Positions 28,039-37,207 of a stretch of 64,000 bases of DNA are shown here, piece by piece. The translations under genes were made by a program, and so were the position numbers. The notes below the pieces were generated by a model that had not been told where the DNA came from, made no database searches, and saw nothing but the letters and a program-made list of their open reading frames with translations. The DNA comes from an uncultured Pseudohongiella sp. (GTDB lineage Bacteria > Pseudomonadota > Gammaproteobacteria > Pseudomonadales > Pseudohongiellaceae). Positions within the stretch are counted from its first letter, which is position 1, and the number at the start of each line of letters is the position of its first letter. The stretch lies in contig OX638323.1 in the NCBI GenBank assembly GCA_951812715.1, positions 1,674,001-1,738,000 on the forward strand. Reading direction: 5' to 3'.

Positions 28039-28704
28039 ATGAAACAGATTCCTGGCGCCGCTGGCGGCCTGTTTGTGCTGGCTTTCCTGTTGTCGGCCGG
28101 ATGCACCAGCACAACCGTCGACGAGTTCCGGCAGGGCGAAACCGGCATCGAAAGCCATGAAACCGTGGTGATTCTGGGCCGGCGCCAGGTCAGCAGCTAC
28201 GAAACCAGCGCTGATTTCGTCGAATGCGTGGGTGATCGCCTTGCTCAGGGAGCGAGCGGGCTGAACGTCGTTCCGGAACAGGAGTTCCTCGACGCCATGT
28301 TTCCCTGGTTCGAGCCGCGTACCGCGCCATTGCGCACCCAGGATCTGGAGCGTCTCATGGTCGAGGAGCAGGTCGCGCTGACCATGCGCGATTACGGCGT
28401 GCGCTACATCATCTGGCTGGATGGCTTTACCGAGACCATCGACCGCACCGGCTCGATTTCCTGCACTATCGCGCCCGGCGGCGCGGGCTGTTTCGGCTTC
28501 GGTTCCTGGGAAGACGACGCGAGTTTCAGCGCCAGAATCTGGGATGTGAGCAACTTCAACTCCGTGGGCACGATCAGCACCGATGCTACCGGACAATCCT
28601 ATGTGCCCGCGGTAGTGATTCCGATTCCGCTGATCGCCAGAGTCGAGGCCAATGCCTGCCAACGGCTCGGAGACCAATTGAAGAGTTTTGTCATTGGCAG
28701 TTGA
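28039..28704 (+). CDS. Putative lipoprotein of the vWA block (2)
   Basis: The 221-residue protein has a lipoprotein signal (AFLLSAGC, cysteine near 22) and a folded domain with TVVILGRRQ, YGVRYIIWLDGFTETI, SISCTIAPGGAGCFGFGSW (a cysteine pair that may form a disulfide) and SFSARIWDVSN. Family not recognised. It sits between another lipoprotein and an M48 protease, in the same direction, and its end lies 25 bases before the protease start. Confidence 0.72.
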   Translation: MKQIPGAAGGLFVLAFLLSAGCTSTTVDEFRQGETGIESHETVVILGRRQVSSYETSADFVECVGDRLAQGASGLNVVPEQEFLDAMFPWFEPRTAPLRTQDLERLMVEEQVALTMRDYGVRYIIWLDGFTETIDRTGSISCTIAPGGAGCFGFGSWEDDASFSARIWDVSNFNSVGTISTDATGQSYVPAVVIPIPLIARVEANACQRLGDQLKSFVIGS

Positions 28705-28729
28705 CATGATTTTCGCGAGGGTTGGCTAT

Positions 28730-30223
28730 ATGAACGGATTTCTTCGCCAGATCAGCGGCATGGCCATCGGCCGCTGGCCGCTGGCCATGCTATGCATCGC
28801 CACGCTGATGCTGTTCGACGCCTGCGCGGTCAACCCGGCGACCGGGACGCCTAATCTTGTGCTCATGTCCGGCAACCGGGAAAAGGAAATCGGCCTCGAA
28901 GAGCATGAAAAGATCGTGCAAAGCTCGGTCTTTTACGAAGATGAGAAAATGAACGAATACGTAACGGAGATCGGTAACCGCGTCGCCCAGGTCGGAGACC
29001 GGCCCGATCTGGAGTACCAGTTCTTCATTATCGACAGCCCGGAAATCAATGCCTTTGCCCTTCCTGGCGGCTATGTCTATGTCAACCGCGGGCTGATCAA
29101 TTTCCTCAACTCGGAAGCCGAACTCGCAGGGGTGCTGGCGCACGAAGTGGCGCATATCACCGCCCGGCACGCGGTGCAGCAACACGCTAGCAACGCGCTG
29201 GCCCGAACCGCGGCCCAGGTCGGCGGACTCGTTACCGCGGTAATCACCAGCAGCGGTTATGTTGGATCCCAGATTTCCAGCATAGCCTCAATCTGGGCCC
29301 GGGCCGGCCTCAGCGGTTTCGGCCGGGAACATGAACTCGAGGCAGACCGGCTCGGCGCCGAGTACCTGCGCGACGCGGGTTACGATCCGCTGGCCATGAT
29401 CGATGCGCTGACCGTTCTGAAAAACCACGAGGATTTCCAGCGCCTAACCAGCAACCGCGGCGGCGGTTATCACGGCTTGTTCGCCTCGCATCCGCGCAGC
29501 GACCAGCGCTTGCAGCAGACCATTGCACAGGTGCGGGATTTCGACCCCCAAGCCAAATACCAAAATGATAACAGCCGCTTTCGCGAAGTCACCGAAGGCC
29601 TGATCGTCGGTGAGAGTCGGTTCGCCAAGACCAACGAGACCCGCAATCGCTATTATCAGACTTTGCTTGGCTATACCATGGTCTTTCCAGATAACTGGCT
29701 GGTTGCCGAAACCACCACCACGGCGACGGCTTCCGACCCGGATCAAGGCTCGATCAAGGTCGAAGCGCTGCGGCTGCACGGCAACCAGACGCCGCGCGAC
29801 TTTCTGGTCGAACGGCTGCATGGCGCCAATCTGGAGCAATCTGAAGCCCTGCAGCAGTTTCGCCTGCTCGGCCATACCGGTATCGCCCTGAATCCCGTAA
29901 CTGGCCGGAAAGAACGCGTCGCGGCACTGTATTTCGGTCCGCGCGCCTACCTGATCCGGGGACAACTGAGCGCCGGCGCGGAAGAAGTCGACGCACTGAT
30001 GCTCGAGTCGATACGGAGTTTCCGCCCGATCGAACGCGGCGAAATGGCGCTGGCCCAGGAACTGCGTGTTCGCTATATCGTGGCGGATGAAGACTTCGAT
30101 TTTGCCGTTGCCGCGCGTGACTCCAAGATCAGCGAATATCCCGAAGAAACCCTGCGCCTGCTTAATGGCTACTACCCAATCGGCAGTCCGGAGCCCGGCG
30201 AATGGATAAAGCTGGTCGAATAA
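28730..30223 (+). CDS. M48-family zinc metalloprotease lipoprotein
   Basis: The 497-residue protein has a lipoprotein-like signal (MLFDAC), the M48 preamble VNPATGTPNLVLMSGNREKE, FALPGGYVYVNRGLINF, the zinc site HEVAHITARHAVQQ (HExxH) and the third ligand in HELEADRLGAEYL. This is the BepA/LoiP-type outer-membrane-quality protease core, but instead of a TPR domain it has an extra C-terminal domain of about 200 residues (from about 300) including LGYTMVFPDNWLV. The ATG at 28730 follows GAGGG. It closes the envelope block and may process one of the components. Confidence 0.88.
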   Translation: MNGFLRQISGMAIGRWPLAMLCIATLMLFDACAVNPATGTPNLVLMSGNREKEIGLEEHEKIVQSSVFYEDEKMNEYVTEIGNRVAQVGDRPDLEYQFFIIDSPEINAFALPGGYVYVNRGLINFLNSEAELAGVLAHEVAHITARHAVQQHASNALARTAAQVGGLVTAVITSSGYVGSQISSIASIWARAGLSGFGREHELEADRLGAEYLRDAGYDPLAMIDALTVLKNHEDFQRLTSNRGGGYHGLFASHPRSDQRLQQTIAQVRDFDPQAKYQNDNSRFREVTEGLIVGESRFAKTNETRNRYYQTLLGYTMVFPDNWLVAETTTTATASDPDQGSIKVEALRLHGNQTPRDFLVERLHGANLEQSEALQQFRLLGHTGIALNPVTGRKERVAALYFGPRAYLIRGQLSAGAEEVDALMLESIRSFRPIERGEMALAQELRVRYIVADEDFDFAVAARDSKISEYPEETLRLLNGYYPIGSPEPGEWIKLVE

Positions 30224-30239
30224 TCACCGGCTCCGCGGA

Positions 30240-31352
30240 ATGACGGCAGGCTCCGGGTCCGCATCGCGGTCCGGTCGCGAAAGCGTCGGCGATCCGGGAA
30301 AATATCTCATCATCGGCCCATCCTGGATCGGCGACATGGTCATGGCCCAGTCGCTGTTCCGGCAACTCAAGGCCGATAATCCGCGCAACGAGATCACGGT
30401 ATTGGCGCCGGCCTGGACCAGGCCTCTACTTGAGCGCATGCCCGAAGTGGAAAAGAGTCTGGATCTGCCTTTCCGCCACGGCGAGTTGAACTGGCTCGCG
30501 CGGCTTCGAATGGGTCGAGAATTGCGGGTGCGGGAATTCACTCACGCGATCGTATTGCCCAACTCCTTCAAGTCAGCCCTGATCCCCTTGCACGCGGGAA
30601 TTCCCAGGCGGATCGGCTGGCGTGGCGAATGGCGCGATTTGCTGCTAACCGATTGCCGCCGTCTCGATAAGGGTAAACTGCCCCTGATGGTGCAACGCTT
30701 CGCGGCGTTGGCGCGGCCAATGGACAGTTCCGACGCGACCGGCTTCCCCAGACCCAGGCTGCGGGCGCGCCCGGCAGAACTTGAAACGGCTCGCCTGCGG
30801 CTGGACCTGAATCTGGAAGGATCGATTCTGGCGCTATGTCCCGGCGCCGAATATGGACCATCGAAACAATGGCCGGCCACCGGCCACATCGAACTCGCGC
30901 ACCGCTACCTGCGCCGAAATTGGCAGGTTTGGCTGTTCGGATCGGAAAACGACCGCGCAATTGCCGCCGGAATCATGAGGGGCATTGATTCCGAATTGTC
31001 AATCAACTGCCGCGATCTAACTGGATGCACGAGCCTGGCTGAAGCTATCGACCTGTTGTCGGTGGCCACCGTCGTAGTGTCGAATGATTCGGGCCTGATG
31101 CATATCGCGGCGGCGCTGGGCAAGCCGCTGGCTGCGATCTATGGCTCAAGTTCGCCGGAATTTACGCCTCCCCTTGCCGACAAGGTAGAATTGCTGGCCA
31201 CCGGCATCGAATGCCAGCCCTGTTACCGGCGTGAGTGCCCTTATGGACATTTGCGCTGCCTGACCGGGATGCGGCCCGCGATGGTAGCCGGCGCCATCGA
31301 CCGGCTTGAGCGAGAAAGCTCCGGGGAAGCAGCGAATTGCGGATTCTCATAG
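30240..31352 (+). CDS. waaF: ADP-heptose:LPS heptosyltransferase II
   Basis: The 370-residue GT9 protein has IIGPSWIGDMVMAQSLFRQL at about 23-43, LPNSFKSAL, LCPGAEYGPSKQWP and VVSNDSGLMHIAAALGKP, all typical of WaaF, which adds the second L-glycero-D-manno-heptose to the inner core. The first 20 residues are extra; a downstream start is possible but no better candidate was seen. It overlaps waaC by 16 bases. Confidence 0.93.
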   Translation: MTAGSGSASRSGRESVGDPGKYLIIGPSWIGDMVMAQSLFRQLKADNPRNEITVLAPAWTRPLLERMPEVEKSLDLPFRHGELNWLARLRMGRELRVREFTHAIVLPNSFKSALIPLHAGIPRRIGWRGEWRDLLLTDCRRLDKGKLPLMVQRFAALARPMDSSDATGFPRPRLRARPAELETARLRLDLNLEGSILALCPGAEYGPSKQWPATGHIELAHRYLRRNWQVWLFGSENDRAIAAGIMRGIDSELSINCRDLTGCTSLAEAIDLLSVATVVVSNDSGLMHIAAALGKPLAAIYGSSSPEFTPPLADKVELLATGIECQPCYRRECPYGHLRCLTGMRPAMVAGAIDRLERESSGEAANCGFS

Positions 31353-32395
31353 TCAAGGTCTCTTCGCTGGGAGACGTCATCCATACCTTGCCGGCCGTGA
31401 CCGACGCCGCCAATGCGCGCAAGGACGTGGTTTTCGACTGGGTGGTGGAAGAGAACCTGGTCGAAGTGCCAGGCTGGCATCCCGCCGTGGACAAGGTGAT
31501 TCCCGTCTCCATTCGCCGTTGGCGGCGCAATCCGCTGAAAACCTGGTTCAATCGCGAAGTGCGCGAGTTTCGGCAGCACTTGCGGACGGAACATTACGAT
31601 CTGGTGATCGATGCCCAGGGACTGATCAAGAGCGGCATCATCAGCCGCATGTCGAAAGGACTGACCATCGGCTTGAGCAACCAGACCGCGCGGGAGCCGC
31701 TGTCGTCGCTATTCTACAATCAGTCATATTCGGTGCCGTGGAACGGCCATGCCGTCGACCGGGTGCGGCAATTGTTCTCCCGGGCGCTCAACTACCGCTA
31801 TAGCAAACAGCTTGTCGATTACGGCATCGACGTTTCCCGCATCAGCCGGGAACAGACGCCGCGCAAGTCCGGCCTTGTGCTGTTTCTCCACGGTACTACC
31901 TGGGACAGCAAACATTGGCCCGATGCTTACTGGCGCCGCCTCGGCAAGATCGCGGCCGAAGCCGGTTTCCGGATATTGCTGCCCTGGGGCGATGAAGCGG
32001 AAAAACAACGTGCGGAAATGATCGCCGCCGACAACGGCCAGGTCACGGTGCTGGAAAAGCAGACCCTTTCCGGCCTCGCCCGGCATATGCTCAAAGCCGA
32101 AGGCGTAATCTCCGTCGATACAGGTCTCGGCCACCTTGCCGCGGCGCTCGGGAAACCGGCGCTGACCTTGTACGGACCGACCAATCCGGATCTGACCGGC
32201 ACGTTCGGCCGCCGGCAACTGCATCTCACTTCAAGTATCGAATGCGCTCCTTGCATGAAGAAGAACTGCGCATACCAGGGACCGCCGGTATTCGATTCGG
32301 CGCCGGACGTATCCTTCCGGGTACAGCCGCCCTGTTTCGCTACTTACAAGCCCGGCCAGGTCTGGCAGCGGTTCGAGCAACTGATCCACGGGTGA
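31337..32395 (+). CDS. waaC: LPS heptosyltransferase I
   Basis: The 352-residue GT9 protein starts with TTG (MRILIVKVSSLGDVIHTLPA) and has VIDAQGLIKSGIIS, FLHGTTWDSKHWP and SVDTGLGHLAAALGKPALTL, characteristic of WaaC, which transfers the first heptose to Kdo2-lipid A. The TTG start lies within waaF; the N-terminal motif begins directly at it, so the start is well supported. Length is in the family range. Confidence 0.93.
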   Translation: MRILIVKVSSLGDVIHTLPAVTDAANARKDVVFDWVVEENLVEVPGWHPAVDKVIPVSIRRWRRNPLKTWFNREVREFRQHLRTEHYDLVIDAQGLIKSGIISRMSKGLTIGLSNQTAREPLSSLFYNQSYSVPWNGHAVDRVRQLFSRALNYRYSKQLVDYGIDVSRISREQTPRKSGLVLFLHGTTWDSKHWPDAYWRRLGKIAAEAGFRILLPWGDEAEKQRAEMIAADNGQVTVLEKQTLSGLARHMLKAEGVISVDTGLGHLAAALGKPALTLYGPTNPDLTGTFGRRQLHLTSSIECAPCMKKNCAYQGPPVFDSAPDVSFRVQPPCFATYKPGQVWQRFEQLIHG

Positions 32396-32404
32396 TCCGC
32401 CAAC

Positions 32405-33544
32405 ATGAAGCTGGCCTTTCTCATCTATTCCTGGTTTCCCCATGGCGGTCAGCAACGCGACATGATGCGGCTGGCCAGAGAATGTATCGAGCGCGGTCAT
32501 GCGGTATCGGTGTACGCCATGAATTGGCGCGGACCGAGACCCGAAGGTTTGCGAATCAACCTGATAGAAGCTCGCGGGTTCGGCCGGCTGGCGCGCTACC
32601 GGAACTACACCGAGCAGGTCCGCCGGGCCCTGACCGTTGATCCAGCGGATCTGGTCGTCGGTTTCAACAAGATGCCGCTGCTCGACGTGTATTTCGCCGC
32701 GGACCCGTGTTTCGCGGAAAAGGCGCAAACCCAGCGCGGCGCCTATTACCGCTTCACGCCCCGCTACCGTCACTTCAGCGACTATGAGAGGCAGGTATTC
32801 GGCGAGCCAAGCCGCGTCCAAGCGCTGGTGCTGTCCGAGCGCCAGCGGGACGAATACATCCGGCACTATCCAGGCTGTGCCGGACGCCTGCATCTGCTAC
32901 CGCCGGGGCTTTCCGAGGATCGCCGAGTCGCCGCGCGCGATCCGCGCGCGCGTCGCGGCTGCCGCGAAGAACTGGCTTTGTCCAGAGACGAAAAGCTGAT
33001 CCTGCAAGTCGGCTCCGGCTTCCGGATCAAGGGCGTGGACCGTTCCCTGCGAGCGCTCGCCGCATTGCCGGAACCAATTGCCGGCAAATGCCGATTTCTG
33101 CTGGTCGGCCGGGATCGGCCCGGGCGTTTTCTCGCGCTGGCGCGCAAACTCGGCATTCGCGACCGGGTCACGCTGCTGCCGGGACAGGACAACGTGGCGC
33201 GTCTGTATCAAGCGGCGGACCTGTTGTTGCATCCGGCCTATGCGGAAAGCGCCGGCCATGTGCTGCTCGAAGCGACCGCGGCTGGCCTGCCGGTGCTGAC
33301 CACGGCCACCTGCGGTTATGCCGGCCATATCGTCACGGCAGGCTCGGGACAGGTTTGCGGCGAGCCGTTCAGCCAGCGGGAACTGAACGGTCGCCTGCTG
33401 CAAATGCTCGAACAGCTTGATTCCGCGCCCTGGAGCGATAACGGCTTGCGCTATGGCCAGAACGAAGAACTGTATAACATGTCGCGGGCGGCAGTGGATT
33501 TCCTGGAACGGCACAAGGAGTTGCTGTTCCGGGCGGGGTCGTGA
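32405..33544 (+). CDS. waaG: LPS core glycosyltransferase, WaaG type
   Basis: The 379-residue GT4 protein shows MKLAFLIYSWFPHGGQQRDM, the WaaG-type nucleotide-sugar and acceptor entry, GFNKMPLLDVYFAADPCF and the C-terminal nucleotide-binding part with HPAYAESAGHVLLEATAAGL. WaaG adds the first hexose of the outer core to HepII. It starts 9 bases after waaC. The kinase gene waaP, often next in the operon, is not here. Confidence 0.92.
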   Translation: MKLAFLIYSWFPHGGQQRDMMRLARECIERGHAVSVYAMNWRGPRPEGLRINLIEARGFGRLARYRNYTEQVRRALTVDPADLVVGFNKMPLLDVYFAADPCFAEKAQTQRGAYYRFTPRYRHFSDYERQVFGEPSRVQALVLSERQRDEYIRHYPGCAGRLHLLPPGLSEDRRVAARDPRARRGCREELALSRDEKLILQVGSGFRIKGVDRSLRALAALPEPIAGKCRFLLVGRDRPGRFLALARKLGIRDRVTLLPGQDNVARLYQAADLLLHPAYAESAGHVLLEATAAGLPVLTTATCGYAGHIVTAGSGQVCGEPFSQRELNGRLLQMLEQLDSAPWSDNGLRYGQNEELYNMSRAAVDFLERHKELLFRAGS

Positions 33545-33722
33545 GGGGGAGCGCCCGCGGGCGTCGTTGCGGCGGAACGAGCCAGGGATGACCCAAGGTG
33601 AAGCCGAATCGATTATCGCCTTGACATGGATGGCAAGGCGGGACTAAGCCCGCGGCCGCGGCCCCTGGCGCCGCGAAGACCCAACAGATACTTTGTCGAT
33701 ACAGAATTCAGAGGGGCGACCC

Positions 33723-35471
33723 ATGGCGGAATACACTCTCGGTCTGGCGGGGGCGATTGGGCACGATCCCGCGGCCGCATTGTTTCGCGGCGGCGAACTG
33801 GTAGCGGCGGTGGAGGAGGAACGGCTGACGCGCCGACGTCACGCCCGCGACGAAATGCCCTATCACGCGGTTCGGCAATGCCTGCAAATCGCCGGCGCCC
33901 GCTCCTCGAAAATCAATCGGATCGCCATTTCCTACAGTCCGATCAGCCCATTCAGCCCGGCCCGCTGGCATTACGCCCGGCGCCACTGGTACGCCCCCGA
34001 CCGCAGCCTGGGCAGCCTGTTGAACGGCAATCGACGCTATCGCCGCTATATTGGAAATTTGCGGCAAATGCTGGACAAGTTGCATATTTCCCCGAACCAG
34101 GCGCGCATCGTGCCGGTCGAACACCAGCTCGCTCATGCCGCCAGCGTCTATGTATTGAACGAACCGGAACAAAAAACCGCGATCTTCTGCAATGACGTCA
34201 AGGGCGAATATTCAAATATGCTGTTCGCTCGGGGCGAACATGGCCGAATCGTAAAAATAAAGGAGTTCCACAACCCGGATTCCCTTTGTGGAATGTACGC
34301 GGCGCTGACCGATTACTTCGGCTTCGAAATTCTCGACGGCGAACTCAAGGTGATGGGCATCGCGCCGTTCGGCGATCCGGACAAGTACGACCTGTCGCCG
34401 CTGGCGACTTGCCGGAACGGCAGGTTCAAGGTGAACAACAAGTTGATCGGCACGGTCGGATTGCGGCGTTACAAGGCCAGATCAAAAGGCCACTATTTCA
34501 GCCAGAAACTCGTCGACATGCTGGGGCCGCGCCGAGTCGGCAATCTGGTCGACGACCCCTACCTGCATTACGCCGCCGCAATCCAGAAACTGTACGAGAA
34601 CATGGCGATGCAACTAATCGAACACCATCTTGGCGATGTGCTTGCGGAGTCCGGAATCCTGGCGGTAGCGGGAACCGGCTCCATGAATATCCTCCTTAAT
34701 CAAAGGCTTGCCGCCATGGATAAGGTTGAACGCCTGATCGTCCATCCGGCTTGCAGCGATTCCGGCACCGCCATCGGCGCTGCCGGCTATGCCATCCGCC
34801 AATCGGGCGTCAGGCTCGAACCGGTAAAAAATATGCTGCTGGGGCCTGAATTCACTTCCCACCAATGCATTGACGCCTGCCGTAACCATCGCGACAAGCC
34901 AGTCTGGGAAGAGCTCGATGACCCCCATGCGAAAGCGGTGGAATTGCTGGCGGCGGGGGAACTGGTCGGCTGGTTTCGCGGCCGGCTGGAATTCGGCCAG
35001 CGCGCGCTCGGCAATCGTAGCGTGCTGGCGAATCCACAACAGGCAAACACAGCCGATCTGATCAGTCAGCAACTCAAATTCCGCGAGGTCCGCAGACCCT
35101 TCGCTGCTTCAATCCTCGCCGAAGCCAGCGGGGAATTGCTCGGCGCCCAGCCGGCGGATCGCTACCGTTGCATTGGCGTTCGCATAAACGAAGCCTGGCG
35201 CCGGCGCTATCCCGCCATAGCCTTTGCCGACGGCAGCACCCGCGTGCAAGTGGTCGATGCGGAGCAACATCCGGATTTCCACCGCCTGCTGACGCTGTTC
35301 CAAGAAAAAACCGGCCATCCCCTGTTAATCAACACTTCCATGAGCCGCCCCGGAGAAGCCCTGGCCTGTTCGCCGGAACACGCGGTCGAATTGTTCGTGG
35401 GTTCGGGCCTGAAATACCTGATCCTGGAAAATCTGCTCGTCACCCGACGCCCGGAAGAGGACTCCTGGTAG
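33723..35471 (+). CDS. NodU/CmcH-type carbamoyltransferase
   Basis: The 582-residue protein has the N-terminal Kae1-like domain (GLAGAIGHDPAAALFRGGEL, EEERLTRRRHARDEMPYHAV, the metal-site histidine in VEHQLAHAASVYV) and the C-terminal YrdC-like carbamoyltransferase part (GRLEFGQRALGNRSVLANPQ, VRRPFAASILAE, HPLLINTSMSRPGEA). It transfers a carbamoyl group from carbamoyl phosphate to a sugar hydroxyl. Placed after waaF-waaC-waaG it is likely the enzyme that carbamoylates core heptose, as in Pseudomonas. The ATG at 33723 follows GAGGGG. Confidence 0.88.
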   Translation: MAEYTLGLAGAIGHDPAAALFRGGELVAAVEEERLTRRRHARDEMPYHAVRQCLQIAGARSSKINRIAISYSPISPFSPARWHYARRHWYAPDRSLGSLLNGNRRYRRYIGNLRQMLDKLHISPNQARIVPVEHQLAHAASVYVLNEPEQKTAIFCNDVKGEYSNMLFARGEHGRIVKIKEFHNPDSLCGMYAALTDYFGFEILDGELKVMGIAPFGDPDKYDLSPLATCRNGRFKVNNKLIGTVGLRRYKARSKGHYFSQKLVDMLGPRRVGNLVDDPYLHYAAAIQKLYENMAMQLIEHHLGDVLAESGILAVAGTGSMNILLNQRLAAMDKVERLIVHPACSDSGTAIGAAGYAIRQSGVRLEPVKNMLLGPEFTSHQCIDACRNHRDKPVWEELDDPHAKAVELLAAGELVGWFRGRLEFGQRALGNRSVLANPQQANTADLISQQLKFREVRRPFAASILAEASGELLGAQPADRYRCIGVRINEAWRRRYPAIAFADGSTRVQVVDAEQHPDFHRLLTLFQEKTGHPLLINTSMSRPGEALACSPEHAVELFVGSGLKYLILENLLVTRRPEEDSW

Positions 35472-35575
35472 TCATCGCGATCTCTTCCTGTTTTCTGGTA
35501 GCCAGACTCCGGGCGCTTGCCGCCACCGGATGCCTTTCCCTGCTTCCGCCGGGCTCCTTTTCCGGCAGCCAGCCG

Positions 35576-35645
35576 CCGAGCGCGGCTTGGCGTCGTTCGG
35601 CCGGCGCGCGAAGCTTCGCTTCACAACCGCATGCTCCCACACAGC
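35576..35645 (-). repeat. Degraded interspersed repeat copy
   Basis: GTCGTTCGGCCGGCGCGCGA and AGCTTCGCTTCACAACCGCA resemble the minus-strand REP-like core near 4.6 and 48.1 kb. The rest of the 218-base gap 35472-35689 has no gene and no clear signal. The match is partial. Confidence 0.45.
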
Positions 35646-35689
35646 GCGCGCCCTCGACAGGACAGCCGGGTTCAATTCCGACGGCGCAT

Positions 35690-37204
35690 CTACATTCGCC
35701 GGTAGATTTGCATAAGCGCTTCGTCTGCGTCGGGAAAGATAACGACAAGTTGTAGCAATTCGGCGATTTCCGGCCGCGCAAGCAATCGCTCAATGGCGGC
35801 TGAAGATTCCACCACGATCAGGTCGCCGGGCTCGGCAGCGAGGAGTTGCTGTTCGGTCAGCCGGGGTTGCACCTGGTCGAATTCGGCGATCAGGCCACTA
35901 TGCCAGGCAACCGCGCGATTGTTCGTCAGCAGCCGTTCGCTCTCGCCCTGGTTTTCGGCAAGCCATTCGACGGCGTCACCTATATAGGACTTCGAGCGCC
36001 CGAAGGTGTAATAGGAATCCACCGCGGAAAATACGAAAAACAGCACCAGCAGCCATTGCGCCAGTCGGGTTCCCGGCGCTGCCCGCGTTAACATTTCCCG
36101 GGCGATGAAAGGCACGGCAACGGCCAGCGAGAGACTAAGCACCATTGCGTAGCGGCTGGTCAGATAGCGCGTCAGCAGAATGAATGCCAGCACGATGAGT
36201 AAGTTGATCAAGGCGAAGGAGATAACGGGCAGGGCCATGTCGCGGTCCGGCGGCAGCCATTTCTTCCAGTAACCCCAAATCAGTATGAGACTGAAAGGCA
36301 TACCGATCGCATACAACAGTTCCGCCAAAAGGATGACCATTAGCCCGGCGAGCAGAAAAGCCGGCAGGTAGCGGCCGGAATAGGTGGCCGCGTGTTCGCC
36401 GAAAATCGCCTCCGCCATGGCCACCATTTCCTGTCCCGCGGGGTCGAACAGCGATTGCAGGAATGGCGTGTAGCTTGACGCCTGGGCGATCATCTGCCGC
36501 AACAGGTTCACATCCAGCGCCAGTGCCGCCAGAAATCCCAGCAACAGCGCGCCAACAGCCACGGCCAAAACACGAAACCATAGCAGATAGCGCTCCGTGC
36601 GCTCATGGCGATGGTCAAACAACAGGCAAAGCGGCGCCAGCAACAGGTAAAGAACCGCCTCGGGCCGGAAAATGGCAGCCAGCAGCATCGCGCCGCAATA
36701 GTACAGGCAGAACTTCCACGAGCCTTCGGCGCTATAGCGGATCAGCCACCACATGCCGAGCAGGGAAAAGGCCCAGAAGCCTGAATCGCGCAAGATCTGG
36801 AAGCGGTACTCGTTGATTTCGGGGAACAGGAGTATGGTCAGCACCGACAGCGCCAGCAGACCGCGGTCGCCGGAAAATTCCCGGCAGATGCTGACAAACG
36901 CAAAAGTCAGCACCGCGAAGAATACTCCGTTCAGCAAATGCGCCGCGGCAAACAGTTCGAGTCCGGCCGCGCCCGCCAGCCCCAGCAGCACGGAATAGCC
37001 GGCCCAGGCGTAATGCTCGAAGGCCGCGCCGATGCCATCTTGCAGGAAAATCTGCGCGGTCCGGATATAAATAAAGGAATCGTCATTGGGCGCCGCGATG
37101 TTGAAACTGGTGTAGACCGATAGCAGCAGACTCGCCGCTACCGCCCAGATGCGCAAATCCAGCCGCTCCAGGCGCCCGTAGATTTTGTTGATGGCGCTAG
37201 TCAT
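35690..37204 (-). CDS. Multi-spanning membrane protein, GT39/ArnT-like
   Basis: The 504-residue protein has about ten to twelve hydrophobic helices. The acidic N-terminal loop after the first helix (NIAAPNDDSFIYIRTAQIFL, about 36-55) is typical of GT-C glycosyltransferases such as ArnT/PMT, where aspartates bind the metal or the lipid-phosphate donor. The C-terminal part after the last helix is a soluble domain (about 400-500). It follows lpxL with a 3-base gap, so it is probably cotranscribed and may act on LPS core or lipid A. Donor and acceptor cannot be predicted. Confidence 0.72.
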   Translation of the reverse strand: MTSAINKIYGRLERLDLRIWAVAASLLLSVYTSFNIAAPNDDSFIYIRTAQIFLQDGIGAAFEHYAWAGYSVLLGLAGAAGLELFAAAHLLNGVFFAVLTFAFVSICREFSGDRGLLALSVLTILLFPEINEYRFQILRDSGFWAFSLLGMWWLIRYSAEGSWKFCLYYCGAMLLAAIFRPEAVLYLLLAPLCLLFDHRHERTERYLLWFRVLAVAVGALLLGFLAALALDVNLLRQMIAQASSYTPFLQSLFDPAGQEMVAMAEAIFGEHAATYSGRYLPAFLLAGLMVILLAELLYAIGMPFSLILIWGYWKKWLPPDRDMALPVISFALINLLIVLAFILLTRYLTSRYAMVLSLSLAVAVPFIAREMLTRAAPGTRLAQWLLVLFFVFSAVDSYYTFGRSKSYIGDAVEWLAENQGESERLLTNNRAVAWHSGLIAEFDQVQPRLTEQQLLAAEPGDLIVVESSAAIERLLARPEIAELLQLVVIFPDADEALMQIYRRM

Positions 37205-37207
37205 GGA

